A stretch of 49,285 nt of DNA, taken from positions 1 through 49,285 of the forward strand of contig CAIMCD010000021.1 of the NCBI GenBank assembly GCA_903839405.1. The letters are read 5' to 3'. Shown piece after piece: positions 28,791 to 41,069 of this stretch; the first letter of the stretch is position 1; each line of letters begins with the position of its first letter. This DNA is from an uncultured Chlorobiaceae bacterium (GTDB lineage: Bacteria > Bacteroidota > Chlorobiia > Chlorobiales > Chlorobiaceae). The notes beneath the pieces were generated by a model. It did not search any database. It was not told the origin of the DNA and saw only the letters and a list, made by a program, of their open reading frames with translations. The position numbers and the translations under genes were made by a program.

Positions 28791-29216
28791 ATGGCAAAAA
28801 AGGTAATCGGCTTTATCAAGCTTCAGATCCCTGCCGGTGCAGCAAATCCGGCTCCTCCGGTTGGCCCGGCCCTTGGTCAGAAGGGTGTTAATATCATGGA
28901 GTTTTGCAAGCAGTTCAATGCAAAAACCCAGTCTGAGGCCGGAATGATTACTCCGGTAGTGATTACGGTTTACTCGGACAAGTCGTTCACGTTTATCACC
29001 AAAACTCCTCCGGCCGCAGTACTTCTTCTGAAAGAGGCGCAGTTGAAGAAGGGTTCCGGTGAGCCGAACCGTAACAAGGTTGGTACCGTGAGTCGTGAGC
29101 AGGTTCGCCGGATTGCTGAACTCAAGATGCCGGATCTCAATGCGATTGACCTCAGTGGTGCAGAAGAGATGATTGCCGGTACGGCAAGAAGTATGGGGAT
29201 TGTTATTCAGGATTGA
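28791..29216 (+). CDS. rplK: 50S ribosomal protein L11
   Basis: Binds the GTPase-associated centre of 23S rRNA. The 141-residue protein shows [33 protein letters not shown] and a C-terminal RNA-binding domain ending GTARSMGI. Standard length. A small hairpin (GCTTAA/TTAAGC, 28755-28771) lies in the 40-base leader; whether it has a role in L1 autoregulation cannot be told. Confidence 0.98.
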   Translation: MAKKVIGFIKLQIPAGAANPAPPVGPALGQKGVNIMEFCKQFNAKTQSEAGMITPVVITVYSDKSFTFITKTPPAAVLLLKEAQLKKGSGEPNRNKVGTVSREQVRRIAELKMPDLNAIDLSGAEEMIAGTARSMGIVIQD

Positions 29217-29279
29217 GGTTTGTGCTGTGGGAGGCTGAATAGGCCGCTTTTTTAACCACTTTTATAAGAAAAGGATACA

Positions 29280-29969
29280 ATGGCTGGAAAAAAATACAGA
29301 GATGCAGCATCACAGATTGACCGTTTTTTGGAGTACGATCTGCCGGATGCCGTGGTGAAGGTTCGCGAGATTACCAATGCAAAGTTTGATGCAACGGTTG
29401 ACGTAGCGGTCAAGCTTGGAGTTGATCCCCGTCACGCCGATCAGGTTGTTCGTGGCACCGTGATGCTTCCGCATGGAACAGGAAAAACCGTCTCCGTGCT
29501 GGTTGTCTGCAAAGAGGCCAAGGCTGATGAGGCAAGGGAAGCTGGAGCTGATCTTGTTGGTTTTGAAGAGTATATCGAAAAAATCCAGTCAGGATGGACC
29601 GGTGTTGACGTTATTATTGCTACTCCCGATGTTATGGGCCAGCTTGGCAAGGTTGCCAAGATTCTTGGACCCCGTGGTCTGATGCCTAATCCCAAGTCGG
29701 GAACGGTGACGATGGATGTCGCCAAGGCGGTTAAAGAGGTCAAGGCTGGCAAGATCGAGTTCAGGGTTGATAAAGCCGGAAATATTCATGCGCCAGTCGG
29801 CAAAGTTTCTTTTCAGCCGGATCAGTTGGTTGCCAATATCACCAGCTTCCTTAAGGAAGTTGTGCGTCTGAAGCCATCGGCAGCCAAGGGACAGTATGTG
29901 CAGGGTCTTGCCCTTTCAAGCACCATGTCGCCGAGCGTGAAGGTTAAAATGGAAAAATTTGTCGCCTAA
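29280..29969 (+). CDS. rplA: 50S ribosomal protein L1
   Basis: Stalk protein of the 50S E site and, in many bacteria, translational repressor of the rplK-rplA message. The 229-residue protein has FDATVDVAVKLGVDPRHADQ, RGTVMLPHGTGK, GPRGLMPNPKSGTV and a C-terminal FQPDQLVANI. Standard length and order. Confidence 0.98.
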   Translation: MAGKKYRDAASQIDRFLEYDLPDAVVKVREITNAKFDATVDVAVKLGVDPRHADQVVRGTVMLPHGTGKTVSVLVVCKEAKADEAREAGADLVGFEEYIEKIQSGWTGVDVIIATPDVMGQLGKVAKILGPRGLMPNPKSGTVTMDVAKAVKEVKAGKIEFRVDKAGNIHAPVGKVSFQPDQLVANITSFLKEVVRLKPSAAKGQYVQGLALSSTMSPSVKVKMEKFVA

Positions 29970-29988
29970 TTAAAAACGGTTTATAACG

Positions 29989-30507
29989 ATGAAGCGAGAT
30001 ACAAAAGAGCAGATCGTTCAGGAAGTTGCTGAAAAGATCAAGAGGTCACAGGGTATATATCTGACAGAGTTCCAGGGTTTGAGCGTTGCCAAGATGGCTG
30101 AGCTGCGCCGGGAGTTTCGTAAAGTAGGTGTTGAGTATCGTGTTGTTAAAAACACACTCATCAAGCAGGCGCTGAAGGATCAGGCCGGTGCCGACAAACT
30201 TGCTGCAGGTCTTAAAAGCACCACAGCGGTTGCGTTCGGTTATGATGATCCGGTTGCTCCGGCAAAGGTTATCAGGAAGTTCAGCAAAACCAATGATGCC
30301 TTGAAATTCAAGATGGCATCAATTGACGGGATTGTTTTTGGTGCAGATCAGCTTCCGATGCTTTCCGAGATGCTGACCAAGACTGAAAATATCGGACGTG
30401 CAGCCGGATTGATCAATGGTGTGGTCAGCTCTGTACCGATGGTTGTCAACGCGGTTATGCGGAATCTGGTATGTGCACTTGACCAGATTGCCCAGCAGAA
30501 AAAATGA
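29989..30507 (+). CDS. rplJ: 50S ribosomal protein L10
   Basis: Base of the L7/L12 stalk; in other bacteria the L10-L12 complex represses its own message. The 172-residue protein shows the N-terminal rRNA-binding domain (FQGLSVAKMAELRREFRK, YRVVKNTLIKQAL) and a C-terminal helix for L12 dimers. Only 19 bases separate it from rplA, too short for an E. coli-type autoregulatory leader there. Confidence 0.98.
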   Translation: MKRDTKEQIVQEVAEKIKRSQGIYLTEFQGLSVAKMAELRREFRKVGVEYRVVKNTLIKQALKDQAGADKLAAGLKSTTAVAFGYDDPVAPAKVIRKFSKTNDALKFKMASIDGIVFGADQLPMLSEMLTKTENIGRAAGLINGVVSSVPMVVNAVMRNLVCALDQIAQQKK

Positions 30508-30573
30508 TTTGTACAAAACTATTACGCACTCAAAAGATTATCATAATTGTAAATTAAACAAGAGAGGGGAATA

Positions 30574-30948
30574 ATGTCTATCGAAACACTTGTAGAGGAA
30601 ATTGGTAAGTTGACTCTTACAGAAGCTTCCGAATTGGTGAAGGCTCTGGAAGAGAAGTTTGGCGTCAGCGCAGCTCCTGTTGCTGTGGCCGGTGCTGCCG
30701 CAGCTCCAGCAGGCGAAGCCGCTGTCGTTGAAGAGCAGACCGAGTTTGACGTTATCCTTGTATCCTCTGGTGAGAGCAAGATCAATGTTATCAAGGCGGT
30801 TCGCGCAATTACAGGTCTTGGCCTGAAAGAAGCAAAGGATCTTGTTGATGGCGCGCCGAAAACAGTCAAAGAGGCTGTTTCCAAAGCCGAGGCAGAAAAA
30901 ATTGCCAAAGAGCTGACCGATGCAGGCGCATCAGTAAACGTGAAGTGA
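30574..30948 (+). CDS. rplL: 50S ribosomal protein L7/L12
   Basis: Flexible stalk protein that recruits translational GTPases. The 124-residue protein has an N-terminal dimerisation domain, an Ala/Gly/Pro hinge (about 35-50), and the C-terminal domain with [20 protein letters not shown] and [20 protein letters not shown] lies upstream of the ATG, a strong ribosome-binding site, in keeping with its multiple copies per ribosome. Confidence 0.98.
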   Translation: MSIETLVEEIGKLTLTEASELVKALEEKFGVSAAPVAVAGAAAAPAGEAAVVEEQTEFDVILVSSGESKINVIKAVRAITGLGLKEAKDLVDGAPKTVKEAVSKAEAEKIAKELTDAGASVNVK

Positions 30949-30974
30949 TCTTTGAAAAGAGTCATTACTAAAGC

Positions 30975-31003
30975 AAGCTCCGTCTCAATTTGAGACGGAG
31001 CTT
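30975..31003 (+). terminator. Strong hairpin between rplL and rpoB, probable attenuator
   Basis: AAGCTCCGTCTC (30975-30986) and GAGACGGAGCTT (30992-31003) form a perfect 12-bp stem with a five-base loop. Only TGTCCGTTTG follows, so partial termination is likely. That would lower rpoBC relative to ribosomal proteins, like the known E. coli rplL-rpoB attenuator. Confidence 0.7.
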
Positions 31004-31161
31004 TGTCCGTTTGTATATGTTCTGTTTTGAATGGTAGTTCCTGTGATGATACGATTAAGGTTTAACCGGCTGAGTTTATGTGTTCCGGCAAAGTTTCTGC
31101 GGTTCTTTGTAATGACTTTAATCTGTAAGTAATTCATGCAATTGATAAAAGCGAGGTGCAT

Positions 31162-34100
31162 GTGAAAGTGGCTGATGCAACAACAACACCGTGTATTGAC
31201 TTTTCAAAAATCCAAAGTGTTATAGAGCCTCCCGATTTATTAAAAGTTCAGTTAGATTCATTCCATAATTTTATACAGGATAGCGTTCCGCTCGCAAAGA
31301 GAAAGGATCAGGGACTTGAGAGGGTTCTTCGCAGCGCTTTTCCCATTACCGATACCAGGGGTCTCTATCTACTTGAGTATATCTCATACAGCTTTGATAA
31401 ACCTAAATATACGGTTGAGGATTGTATTGAGAGAGGCCTGACCTATGATGTCTCCCTGAAAGTCAAGCTGAAGCTCTCCTACAAGGATGAGGCCGATGAG
31501 ACCGAGTGGAAGGAGACAATACAGCAGGAGGTCTATCTTGGTCGTATTCCTTATATGACCGAGCGCGGCACCTTTATTGTCAACGGTGCTGAGCGCGTTG
31601 TGGTTGCCCAGCTTCATCGCTCACCCGGCGTGGTGTTCAGTGAGGCCATACATCCGAACGGCAAAAAAATGTATTCGGCTAAAATCGTTCCGACCCGCGG
31701 GTCGTGGATTGAGTTTCAGACCGATATCAACAACCAGATTTTTGTCTATATCGATCAGAAAAAGAATTTTCTGGTCAGCGCCCTGCTTCGGGCCATAGGC
31801 TTTACCCGCGATGAGGATATTTTGGGTCTCTTCGACCTGGTTGAAGAGGTTCCGTTGAAATCAAGCAAAAAAGAGCAGCTTGTCGGGCAGTATCTTGCTT
31901 CCGATATTGTTGATATGCAGACCGGTGAGGTGGTGAGTGCGCGAACGGCAATCACTGAGGATATTTTCGAGCAGATTCTTGCGGCTGGCTACAAGAGCGT
32001 GAAGGTGATGAAAACCTTTACGGGTGGAGACAAGGGGCCGGATAAGTCGATCATTATCAATACCATTCTCAACGACAGTTCCGCGACCGAGGAAGAGGCG
32101 CTGGAGATTGTTTATGAGGAGCTACGGGCCAACGAGGCTCCGGATATCGATGCGGCACGGAGTTTTCTTGAGAGAACTTTTTTCAACCAGAAAAAGTATG
32201 ATCTTGGCGATGTAGGCCGTTACCGGATTCAGAAAAAGCTCGGCAAGGAGTTTGAGGAGCTGAACAGCTACCTTGCAGGAAAACCGGAGCTGAAAGAGCT
32301 TTCGGATACCATTTACGAGAAAATTCTCCAGACCATCCACTCCTTTTCGGATGAGCCGGCCGGAGAGGATATTCTGGTGCTGACCCATTATGACATTATC
32401 TCGGTCATTTACTATCTCATCAAGCTGGTCAACGGACTTGCGGATGTTGATGATGTCGATCACCTGGCCAACCGCCGTGTCCGCTCGGTCGGCGAGCAGC
32501 TTGCGGCCCAGTTTGTTATCGGCCTTGCCCGAATGGGCAAGAATGTCCGCGAGAAGCTCAATTCAAGAGACTCGGATAAAATAGCTCCGGCTGACTTGAT
32601 CAATGCCCGTACAGTATCAAGCGTGGTGTCAAGTTTCTTTGCGACCAGCCAGCTCTCGCAGTTCATGGACCAGACCAACCCTCTGGCTGAAATGACCAAC
32701 AAGCGCAGGGTTTCAGCCCTTGGACCCGGTGGTCTTACCCGCGAACGCGCAGGTTTCGAGGTTCGTGACGTTCACTATACGCACTACGGCCGCTTGTGCC
32801 CGATTGAAACTCCTGAAGGCCCGAACATTGGTCTGATCTCCTCGCTCTCGGTCTATGCGGAGATCAACGACAAAGGCTTTATCCAGACCCCTTACCGGGT
32901 TGTGGATAAGGGTCTGGTGACCCAGACCGTGCTGATGCTTTCGGCTGAAGATGAAGAGAACAAAATTACCGTTCCGGTCAGCATTCCGCTTGACGAGAAC
33001 AATCGTATAGCTCTTGAGTCGGTTCAGGCCCGCTCGAAGGGTGACTATCCGGTCGTGCTCTCCGAGGACGTCAACTATATGGACGTCTCTCCCGTGCAGA
33101 TTGTCAGTGCGGCAGCAGCCCTCATTCCTTTCCTTGAGCATGATGACGGTAACCGCGCATTGATGGGTGCAAACATGCAACGTCAGGCCGTTCCGCTTTT
33201 GACCTCTGAAGCTCCGGTCGTTGGTACCGGCATGGAGATCAAGGTGGCCCGTGACTCCCGCTCGGTTATTCTGGCTGAAGGACCCGGCGTGGTTGAAGAT
33301 GTGACGGCCGAGTATATTCAGGTTCGTTACGATATCGATACCGAGAACGATGTCCGCTTCTTGATGCTTGATCCGGATGAAGGGTTGAAAACCTACAAGC
33401 TGATCAAGTTCAAGCGCTCCAACCAGGACACCTGTATTTCACAGAAGCCGCTGGTACGCATTGGTCAGATTGTTGAAAAGGGTTCCGTGCTTGCCGACAG
33501 CTCATCGACCGATAATGGCGAGCTGGCGCTTGGCAAGAATGTGCTGGTAGCCTTCATGCCATGGCGTGGTTATAACTTTGAAGATGCTATCATTCTCAGC
33601 GAAAGGGTTGTTTATGATGACGTCTTTACCTCAATTCATGTTCATGAATTTGAGGCCAATGTCCGCGATACCAAACGTGGTGAAGAGCAGTTTACCCGTG
33701 ATATTTACAATGTCAGCGAGGAAGCGCTCAGAAACCTTGATGAGAACGGTATTGTCCGTAACGGTGCGGAAGTCAAGGAGCGGGATATTCTGGTCGGCAA
33801 AATAACGCCGAAAGGCGAGAGCGATCCGACGCCGGAAGAGAAGCTGCTTCGCGCCATTTTTGGTGACAAGTCGAGTGATGTCAAGGATGCCTCCATGCAT
33901 GTGCCTGCCGGAATGAAAGGTATTGTTATCAAGACAAAACTTTTCAGCCGCAAGAAAAAGGTCGGCATGGATGTCAAGGAGAAGATTGAGCTGGTCGACA
34001 AGAAGTTCGACTATAAAGAGTATGATCTCAGAAAGCGCTTTGCCAAATGGCTGAAGCAGTTGCTTGGCGGTCAGGTCTCCACGGGCATCTACACCGAAAA

Positions 34101-35073
34101 GGGCAAACAGCTTGTGGCCGAAGGCGCGGAGTTTGATGATGCCCTGCTTTTGAGATTCAGCGGTATGCCGTTCCTTGAGTCGATTGATTTTTCAAAAGGG
34201 GTTACTGGGACCCAGAAGGTGAACGACAACCTTGTCCGCCTTGTCAAGGAGTTCCGCTTCAAGCTGAAAGATCTCTCCGACGAGCGGGATAATGAGAAGT
34301 ACAAGATCAATGTTGGCGATGAACTGCCTCCGGGCATTGAGGAGCTGGCAAAGGTCTATATTGCCCAGAAGCGCAAGATCCAGGTTGGTGACAAGATGGC
34401 CGGTCGTCACGGTAACAAGGGTGTGGTAGGTAAAATTCTTCCGATCGAGGATATGCCGTTCATGGCGGACGGTACTCCGGTTGATATTGTGCTGAACCCG
34501 CTTGGTGTGCCGAGTCGTATGAATATCGGTCAGCTCTATGAAACATCACTCGGCTGGGCGGCTAAAAAGCTTGGGGTCAAGTTCAAAACACCGATTTTTA
34601 ATGGTGCGACCTATCAGGAAGTGCAGCAGGAGCTCGAAAGGGCAGGCCTTCCAGCTCACGGCAAGGTCTATCTCTATGATGGACGAACCGGCGAGCGCTT
34701 TGATGATGAAGTGACGGTTGGCTATATCTACATGCTCAAGTTGAGTCACCTCGTCGATGACAAGATCCACGCCCGTTCCACCGGACCATACTCGCTCATC
34801 ACCCAGCAGCCTCTCGGCGGTAAAGCCCAGTTTGGTGGACAGAGGTTTGGTGAGATGGAGGTCTGGGCTCTTGAAGCCTACGGTGCAGCCAATATTCTCA
34901 GGGAGATGCTGACGGTCAAATCCGATGATGTGATCGGTCGTAATAAAACCTATGAGGCTATTGTCAAAGGCCAGAACCTGCCGGAGCCGGGGATTCCCGA
35001 ATCCTTTAATGTGCTGGTCAGGGAGCTGCAGGGTCTTGGACTTGAGATTCGTATTGACGACAGGGTTCCTTAG
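31162..35073 (+). CDS. rpoB: DNA-directed RNA polymerase subunit beta
   Basis: Forms one side of the RNA polymerase cleft and much of the rifampicin pocket. The product of about 1303 residues shows the Rif cluster ([16 protein letters not shown] then [14 protein letters not shown]), [15 protein letters not shown] and the C-terminal [14 protein letters not shown] block. Asn513 stands where E. coli has His526. The start is set at GTG 31162 because GAGG lies five bases ahead; GTG 31156 would overlap that site. rpoC follows after 67 bases. Confidence 0.98.
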   Translation: MKVADATTTPCIDFSKIQSVIEPPDLLKVQLDSFHNFIQDSVPLAKRKDQGLERVLRSAFPITDTRGLYLLEYISYSFDKPKYTVEDCIERGLTYDVSLKVKLKLSYKDEADETEWKETIQQEVYLGRIPYMTERGTFIVNGAERVVVAQLHRSPGVVFSEAIHPNGKKMYSAKIVPTRGSWIEFQTDINNQIFVYIDQKKNFLVSALLRAIGFTRDEDILGLFDLVEEVPLKSSKKEQLVGQYLASDIVDMQTGEVVSARTAITEDIFEQILAAGYKSVKVMKTFTGGDKGPDKSIIINTILNDSSATEEEALEIVYEELRANEAPDIDAARSFLERTFFNQKKYDLGDVGRYRIQKKLGKEFEELNSYLAGKPELKELSDTIYEKILQTIHSFSDEPAGEDILVLTHYDIISVIYYLIKLVNGLADVDDVDHLANRRVRSVGEQLAAQFVIGLARMGKNVREKLNSRDSDKIAPADLINARTVSSVVSSFFATSQLSQFMDQTNPLAEMTNKRRVSALGPGGLTRERAGFEVRDVHYTHYGRLCPIETPEGPNIGLISSLSVYAEINDKGFIQTPYRVVDKGLVTQTVLMLSAEDEENKITVPVSIPLDENNRIALESVQARSKGDYPVVLSEDVNYMDVSPVQIVSAAAALIPFLEHDDGNRALMGANMQRQAVPLLTSEAPVVGTGMEIKVARDSRSVILAEGPGVVEDVTAEYIQVRYDIDTENDVRFLMLDPDEGLKTYKLIKFKRSNQDTCISQKPLVRIGQIVEKGSVLADSSSTDNGELALGKNVLVAFMPWRGYNFEDAIILSERVVYDDVFTSIHVHEFEANVRDTKRGEEQFTRDIYNVSEEALRNLDENGIVRNGAEVKERDILVGKITPKGESDPTPEEKLLRAIFGDKSSDVKDASMHVPAGMKGIVIKTKLFSRKKKVGMDVKEKIELVDKKFDYKEYDLRKRFAKWLKQLLGGQVSTGIYTEKGKQLVAEGAEFDDALLLRFSGMPFLESIDFSKGVTGTQKVNDNLVRLVKEFRFKLKDLSDERDNEKYKINVGDELPPGIEELAKVYIAQKRKIQVGDKMAGRHGNKGVVGKILPIEDMPFMADGTPVDIVLNPLGVPSRMNIGQLYETSLGWAAKKLGVKFKTPIFNGATYQEVQQELERAGLPAHGKVYLYDGRTGERFDDEVTVGYIYMLKLSHLVDDKIHARSTGPYSLITQQPLGGKAQFGGQRFGEMEVWALEAYGAANILREMLTVKSDDVIGRNKTYEAIVKGQNLPEPGIPESFNVLVRELQGLGLEIRIDDRVP

Positions 35074-35140
35074 TAATGTGTTAATTGGCGTGTACATCAT
35101 TAATGGACGTTAAAAGAGTCGTTTAACCAGGGATATTGAT

Positions 35141-38100
35141 ATGATATTTTCACAGGGAGCATCGCCGTTAAAAGGTGATTTTTCACGGATAAAGTTCAGT
35201 ATAGCATCACCGGAGAGCATCCTTGCCCATTCAAGGGGTGAGGTGCTCAAGCCGGAGACCATCAACTACCGTACCTTCAAGCCTGAACGCGATGGTCTGA
35301 TGTGCGAGAAAATTTTCGGCCCGACCAAGGATTGGGAGTGCTATTGCGGTAAATACAAGCGGGTACGCTATAAAGGGATCATCTGCGACCGTTGCGGCGT
35401 TGAGGTTACAACCAAGAGTGTCCGCAGGGAGCGTATGGGCCATATCGCCCTGGCGGTGCCTGTTGTGCATACCTGGTTTTTCCGCTCGGTTCCAAGCAAG
35501 ATCGGCGCGCTGCTTGATCTTTCGACCAAGGAGCTCGAAAGGATTATCTATTATGAGGTCTATGTTGTTATCAACCCCGGTGAACCCGGTGAAAAACAGG
35601 GGATCAAGAAGCTTGACCGTCTGACGGAAGAGCAGTATTTCCAGATTATTACCGAGTATGAGGATAATCAGGATCTTGAGGACTCTGACTCGGACAAGTT
35701 TGTGGCCAAAATGGGCGGTGAAGCCATTCACATGCTGCTGAAAAGCATTGATCTGGATGAGACGGCCGTACATCTGCGCAAGGTACTTAAAGAGAGCAAT
35801 TCGGAGCAGAAACGCACCGATGCGCTCAAGCGTTTGAAGGTTGTCGAGGCTTTCCGCAAGAGCTATGAGCCGCACAAGAAGACCCGCAAAAAGCCCATGG
35901 GGCTCTTCCCTGAGGATGAGCTTCCCGAGCCCTATGTGTATGAGGGTAACAAACCAGAATATATGGTGATGGAAGTCGTTCCGGTTATTCCTCCGGAACT
36001 GCGTCCCCTTGTACCGCTTGAAGGTGGACGGTTTGCCACTTCGGATCTCAATGATCTCTACCGCCGCGTGATCATCCGCAATAACCGGTTGAAAAAACTG
36101 ATCGATATCCGCGCCCCTGAGGTTATTCTTCGTAACGAAAAGAGAATGCTGCAGGAAGCGGTTGATGCCTTGTTTGATAACTCCCGCAAGGCCAACGCCG
36201 TCAAGACCGGAGAGTCCAACCGGCCGCTCAAATCGCTCTCTGATGCCCTTAAAGGCAAACAGGGCCGTTTCCGTCAGAACCTGCTCGGCAAGAGGGTCGA
36301 TTACTCCGGCCGTTCGGTTATTGTTGTCGGCCCGGAACTGCAACTGCATCAGTGCGGTCTGCCGAAAAGCATGGCTATTGAGCTTTTCCAGCCCTTTGTT
36401 ATCCGTCGGCTGGTTGAACGCGGCATTGCCAAATCGGTCAAGTCGGCCAAAAAACTGATTGACAAAAAAGATCCGATTGTCTGGGATGTGCTTGAAAAGG
36501 TCATTGACGGTCGCCCGGTACTGCTCAACAGGGCACCGACCCTGCACCGTCTCGGTATCCAGGCCTTTCAGCCGGTACTGATCGAAGGCAAGGCTATCCA
36601 GATCCATCCGCTGGTCTGTACCGCCTTCAACGCTGACTTTGACGGTGACCAGATGGCTGTGCATATTCCCCTCTCACAGGAAGCGCAGATTGAGGCATCG
36701 CTCTTGATGCTCTCATCGCATAACCTGATTCTGCCACAGTCCGGCAAGCCGGTTACGGTTCCTTCGCAGGACATGGTACTCGGCATGTATTATTTGACCA
36801 AATCGCGCATTGGTGATTACGGCGAAGGGCAGATATTCTACAGCCCCGAGGATGTGCTGATTGCCTATAATGAAGAGCGTGTAGGCCTTCATGCCCAGAT
36901 TTTTGTCCAGTATTCCGGCCAGATCGACCAGAAATTCGATCCGCTGCGTGTGCTTGAAACCTTTATTGATGTTAACTCCGAGAAGTATATCTGGCTGAAA
37001 GCCCAGATAGAGAAGAAGACCATTCTTTTGACAACGGTTGGTCGGGTGATCTTTAACCAGCATGTGCCCGATGAAATAGGGTTCATCAACCGGGTTATTG
37101 ACAAAAAGGTTGCCAAGGAGCTGATCGGACGGTTGAGCAGTGAAGTTGGTAATGTTGAAACGGCCAAGTTCCTCGACAATATCAAGGAGGTCGGCTTCCT
37201 CTATGCTATGAAGGGCGGCCTTTCGGTCGGTTTGTCCGATGCCATTGTGCCGGATACCAAGGCCCGCCATATCAAGAGTGCCCAGCGCGACAGCACCAAG
37301 GTTGTCAAGGAGTACAACCGTGGTACCCTGACCGATAACGAGCGCTATAACCAGATTGTTGATGTCTGGCAGAAGACCTCGAATATTGTAGCTGAAGAGT
37401 CCTACCAGAAGCTCAAAAAAGATCGTGAAGGTTTCAATCCGCTCTACATGATGCTTGATTCCGGAGCCCGAGGCTCCAGGGAGCAGGTTCGTCAGTTGAC
37501 CGGTATGCGGGGTCTGATTGCCCGTCCGCAGAAGTCCATGTCGGGCCAGCCGGGTGAAATTATTGAAAACCCGATTATCTCGAACCTCAAGGAGGGTCTT
37601 ACCGTTCTTGAGTACTTTATTTCCACGCACGGTGCCCGTAAAGGTCTTTCCGATACCTCGCTGAAAACGGCTGATGCCGGTTACCTGACCAGAAGGCTGC
37701 ACGATGTGGCCCAGGATGTCATTGTTACCATGGATGACTGCGGCACCACACGCGGTTTGCATGTGCATCGCAATATTGAGGAAGAGACCAGCGGCCAGAT
37801 CAAGTTCCGTGAAAAAATCAAGGGTCGTGTCGCTTCCCGTGATATTATCGATACCCTGAGCGGCAATGTTGTGGTCAAGTCCGGTGAGATTATAACGGAA
37901 GAGCTTGCCGAGCTGATCCAGGATACCGCAGGAGTTGAAGAGGCTGAAATCCGTTCGGTGCTCACCTGTGAGGCCAAGATCGGTATCTGCTCGAAATGTT
38001 ATGGCACCAACCTCTCGGTCCACAAAATTGTTGAGATCGGTGAAGCGGTCGGTGTTATTGCCGCACAGTCGATCGGTGAGCCAGGTACCCAGTTGACCCT

Positions 38101-39637
38101 TCGTACCTTCCACCAGGGTGGTACGGCGCAGGGTGGTATCTCTGAAACCGAGACCAAGGCATTCTATGATGGCCAGATTCAGTTTGAGGATATCAAGAGT
38201 GTCGAGCATACCATGATCAATGAGGATGGTGTTGAGGAGCTTCGCATTATTGTTATCCAGAAAAACGGCAAAATCAATATTGCCGATCCTGATTCCGGCA
38301 AAATATTGAAGCGTTACCTGGTGCCGCATGGTGCGCATCTTGCCTGCAAACATGGCTCCCTGATCAAAAAAGACCAGGTGATGTTCAGCAGCGAACCAAA
38401 CAGCACGCAGATTATTGCCGAGCTTGCGGGCTTCATCAAGTTCGCCGATATCGAGAAAGGCGTTACCTACAAGGAGGAGGTTGATCCTCAGACCGGATTT
38501 GCCCAGCATACCATTATCAACTGGCGTTCCAAGCTTCGGGCAACCGAAACGCGTGAGCCGCGCTTGATGATTATTGACGGGAACGGTGAGGTCAAAAAGA
38601 CCTATCCGGTGCCGATCAAGTCGAACCTCTATGTCGAAGATGGACAGAAGATCACTCCTGGCGATATCATGGCCAAGGTGCCGAGAAACCTCGACCGCGT
38701 TGGTGGCGATATTACCGCTGGTTTGCCGAAGGTAACCGAGTTGTTTGAAGCACGTATCCCGACCGATCCGGCCATTGTGACCGAGATTGACGGCTATGTC
38801 AGCTTTGGTTCACAGCGCCGGAGCAGCAAGGAGATCAAGGTTAAAAACGATTTCGGTGAAGAGAAGGTCTATTATGTCCAGGTTGGCAAGCATGTGCTGG
38901 CCAATGAGGGTGATGAGGTCAAGGCCGGCGATCCGCTGACCGATGGAGCGGTTTCGCCCCAGGATATTCTGCGAATCCAGGGCCCCAATGCCGTGCAGCA
39001 GTATCTGGTCAACGAGATCCAGAAGGTCTACCAGATCAATGCCGGTGTCGAGATCAATGACAAGCATCTGGAGGTTATTGTGCGTCAGATGCTGCAGAAA
39101 GTCCGGGTTGAAGAGTCGGGAGATACCGAGCTCCTTCCAGGCGACCTGATTGATCGCAGCTCCTTTATGGAGGCCAACGAGGGCATTGCCGAAAAGGTAC
39201 GCATTACCGACAAGGGTGATGCACCGGCAAGAATCCAGGAGAGCCAGTTGCACAAGATGCGTGACGTCACCAAGCTGAACCGTGAGTTGCGCAAGAACAG
39301 CAAAAACATGACGGCTTTTGAGCCAGCTCTTCAGGCGACCTCACATCCGGTGCTGCTTGGTATTACCAGTGCCGCCCTGCAGACGGAGAGTGTGATCTCT
39401 GCGGCATCGTTCCAGGAGACCACCAAGGTGCTTACGGATGCGGCTGTTGCGGGCAAAGTTGACTTCCTTGCCGGATTGAAGGAGAACGTGATTGTCGGCA
39501 AGCTGATTCCAGCCGGTACCGGACTGAAGAAATACAAGGCAATAAAACTGATAGGTGAAGGCCAGGAGCTGAGTGTGGCCGATGAGGGCACCGAGGAGCG
39601 GGGCGCAACCCGAGAGGGATTTGCCAACGAGCGGTAG
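35141..39637 (+). CDS. rpoC: DNA-directed RNA polymerase subunit beta'
   Basis: Catalytic subunit with the active-site magnesium: [12 protein letters not shown], with Asp499, Asp501 and Asp503. The N-terminal zinc ribbon uses Cys67, Cys69, Cys82 and Cys85; the second zinc site uses Cys867, Cys943, Cys950 and Cys953. At 1498 residues it is about 90 longer than the E. coli protein, mostly in the C-terminal half, as in other Chlorobi/Bacteroidetes. It ends the secE-rpoC block at the terminator at 39671. Confidence 0.99.
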   Translation: MIFSQGASPLKGDFSRIKFSIASPESILAHSRGEVLKPETINYRTFKPERDGLMCEKIFGPTKDWECYCGKYKRVRYKGIICDRCGVEVTTKSVRRERMGHIALAVPVVHTWFFRSVPSKIGALLDLSTKELERIIYYEVYVVINPGEPGEKQGIKKLDRLTEEQYFQIITEYEDNQDLEDSDSDKFVAKMGGEAIHMLLKSIDLDETAVHLRKVLKESNSEQKRTDALKRLKVVEAFRKSYEPHKKTRKKPMGLFPEDELPEPYVYEGNKPEYMVMEVVPVIPPELRPLVPLEGGRFATSDLNDLYRRVIIRNNRLKKLIDIRAPEVILRNEKRMLQEAVDALFDNSRKANAVKTGESNRPLKSLSDALKGKQGRFRQNLLGKRVDYSGRSVIVVGPELQLHQCGLPKSMAIELFQPFVIRRLVERGIAKSVKSAKKLIDKKDPIVWDVLEKVIDGRPVLLNRAPTLHRLGIQAFQPVLIEGKAIQIHPLVCTAFNADFDGDQMAVHIPLSQEAQIEASLLMLSSHNLILPQSGKPVTVPSQDMVLGMYYLTKSRIGDYGEGQIFYSPEDVLIAYNEERVGLHAQIFVQYSGQIDQKFDPLRVLETFIDVNSEKYIWLKAQIEKKTILLTTVGRVIFNQHVPDEIGFINRVIDKKVAKELIGRLSSEVGNVETAKFLDNIKEVGFLYAMKGGLSVGLSDAIVPDTKARHIKSAQRDSTKVVKEYNRGTLTDNERYNQIVDVWQKTSNIVAEESYQKLKKDREGFNPLYMMLDSGARGSREQVRQLTGMRGLIARPQKSMSGQPGEIIENPIISNLKEGLTVLEYFISTHGARKGLSDTSLKTADAGYLTRRLHDVAQDVIVTMDDCGTTRGLHVHRNIEEETSGQIKFREKIKGRVASRDIIDTLSGNVVVKSGEIITEELAELIQDTAGVEEAEIRSVLTCEAKIGICSKCYGTNLSVHKIVEIGEAVGVIAAQSIGEPGTQLTLRTFHQGGTAQGGISETETKAFYDGQIQFEDIKSVEHTMINEDGVEELRIIVIQKNGKINIADPDSGKILKRYLVPHGAHLACKHGSLIKKDQVMFSSEPNSTQIIAELAGFIKFADIEKGVTYKEEVDPQTGFAQHTIINWRSKLRATETREPRLMIIDGNGEVKKTYPVPIKSNLYVEDGQKITPGDIMAKVPRNLDRVGGDITAGLPKVTELFEARIPTDPAIVTEIDGYVSFGSQRRSSKEIKVKNDFGEEKVYYVQVGKHVLANEGDEVKAGDPLTDGAVSPQDILRIQGPNAVQQYLVNEIQKVYQINAGVEINDKHLEVIVRQMLQKVRVEESGDTELLPGDLIDRSSFMEANEGIAEKVRITDKGDAPARIQESQLHKMRDVTKLNRELRKNSKNMTAFEPALQATSHPVLLGITSAALQTESVISAASFQETTKVLTDAAVAGKVDFLAGLKENVIVGKLIPAGTGLKKYKAIKLIGEGQELSVADEGTEERGATREGFANER

Positions 39638-39670
39638 TTGCTAAGGCTGAATCAAATCAGAGAAGAAACA

Positions 39671-39703
39671 AAAAAGGGAGATTTTCGAATCTCCCTTTTT
39701 TTT
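39671..39703. terminator. Bidirectional UUCG terminator, rpoC / accC
   Basis: AAAAAGGGAGATT (39671-39683), loop TTCG, then AATCTCCCTTTTTTTT (39688-39703). A perfect stem with a stable UUCG tetraloop and T tracts on both strands, between converging genes. Confidence 0.96.
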
Positions 39704-39706
39704 GTG

Positions 39707-41050
39707 CTACTTTTTTTCAAACCTGAACGATTCCAGAAAACTGGTATCAAATTCACCACTCTGGAAGACCGGTGAATGCATGACCTGCTTATGGAAAGGG
39801 ATAGTGGTTTTAACCCCGACAACAATAAACTCATCAAGGGCGCGTGACATCCTTGCAATCGCCTCTTCCCGCGTATGCGCGGTAACAATCAGCTTTGCTA
39901 TCATGGAGTCGTAGTTTGACGGCACCACATAGCTTGCATAGGCGTGTGAATCAACCCTGACCCCGTGCCCGCCGGGTGTATGGAAAACCTGCAGTTTTCC
40001 CGGAGAGGGCCGGAACGAGTGCTCGGGATCCTCTGCATTGATGCGGCACTCGATCGAGTGGCCCTTCGGAGTGAACGTTCGTCCGGCAAGCGACTCACCG
40101 CAAGCAACAAGGATCTGTTCCCTGACGAGATCAACATCGTAACGCTCTTCAGTAACCGGATGCTCAACCTGGATACGGGTATTCATCTCCATGAAGTAGA
40201 AATCGCGATGTTTGTCGAGCAGAAACTCGATCGTGCCGGCACCTTCGTAGTTGATTGCACTTGCAGCAGCTACAGCGGCATCACCCATTTTTTTTCTCAG
40301 TGCTTCATCAACCACCGGCGAGGGAGTTTCCTCGATGAGTTTCTGGTGGCGCCGCTGCACGGTGCAGTCGCGCTCGCCGAGATGCAGGGTATTGCCGTGC
40401 TGGTCAGAGAGGATCTGGATCTCGACGTGGCGGGGGTTTTCAAGATACTTCTCAATATAGACTCCGCTGTTGCCGAAAGCCTGTTCGGCTTCACTGCGGG
40501 CCGTGTTGAGGTTCTTTTCAAGCTGGCTTTCCTCCGTAACCACCCTCATACCCTTTCCTCCGCCACCGGCCGTAGGCTTGATAATGACCGGATAGCCGGT
40601 TTTTTTTGCGGTATCAATGGCTTGTTGCAGATCGGTGACCAGTCCGGGGCTGCCGGGCACAACGGGAACATTGGCTGCAATCATGGTTGCCTTGGCCGTG
40701 TTTTTGTCGCCCATCTGGTTGATCATTCTTGCTGTGGGGCCAATAAACTTGATGTTGGCCGATTCACAGACCTCGGCAAAATCAGCATTTTCAGCCAGAA
40801 ACCCGTAACCCGGATGAATGGCATCGGCATTGGTAACCTCAGCGGCCGCAATGATACGTGGAATATTCAGGTAACTCTCTCTGGAGAGGGGCGGCCCGAT
40901 ACAGACCGCTTCATCAGCGTATTTGACATGGATGGATTCGGCATCGACTGTAGAGTAAACTGCAACCGTACTGATCCCCATTTCGCGGCAGGTTTGCATA
41001 ATACGCAAAGCAATTTCCCCGCGATTTGCTACAAGTATTTTCTTGAACAA
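39707..41050 (-). CDS. accC: Acetyl-CoA carboxylase, biotin carboxylase subunit
   Basis: ATP-dependent carboxylation of the biotin on AccB, the first half-reaction of malonyl-CoA synthesis. With the start at TTG 41050 the protein has 447 residues, beginning (M)[16 protein letters not shown], the invariant N-terminus of the family; the frame is open further upstream but overlaps accB. Motifs: the ATP-grasp loop [14 protein letters not shown], the [14 protein letters not shown] segment and [17 protein letters not shown] is favoured because no ATG or GTG fits. It begins 19 bases after the accB stop, so the two are cotranscribed. Confidence 0.96.
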   Translation of the reverse strand: MFKKILVANRGEIALRIMQTCREMGISTVAVYSTVDAESIHVKYADEAVCIGPPLSRESYLNIPRIIAAAEVTNADAIHPGYGFLAENADFAEVCESANIKFIGPTARMINQMGDKNTAKATMIAANVPVVPGSPGLVTDLQQAIDTAKKTGYPVIIKPTAGGGGKGMRVVTEESQLEKNLNTARSEAEQAFGNSGVYIEKYLENPRHVEIQILSDQHGNTLHLGERDCTVQRRHQKLIEETPSPVVDEALRKKMGDAAVAAASAINYEGAGTIEFLLDKHRDFYFMEMNTRIQVEHPVTEERYDVDLVREQILVACGESLAGRTFTPKGHSIECRINAEDPEHSFRPSPGKLQVFHTPGGHGVRVDSHAYASYVVPSNYDSMIAKLIVTAHTREEAIARMSRALDEFIVVGVKTTIPFHKQVMHSPVFQSGEFDTSFLESFRFEKK

Positions 41051-41069
41051 GGGTAGGTATGGTGAAGGT

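Noticed and set aside
35231..38509. Long minus-strand open frames (477 and 598 codons) opposite rpoC
   Set aside because: rpoC is unmistakable on the plus strand; the antisense frames follow from its codon bias.
39965..41056. 363-codon plus-strand frame opposite accC
   Set aside because: Antisense shadow of the biotin carboxylase gene, with no recognisable domain.
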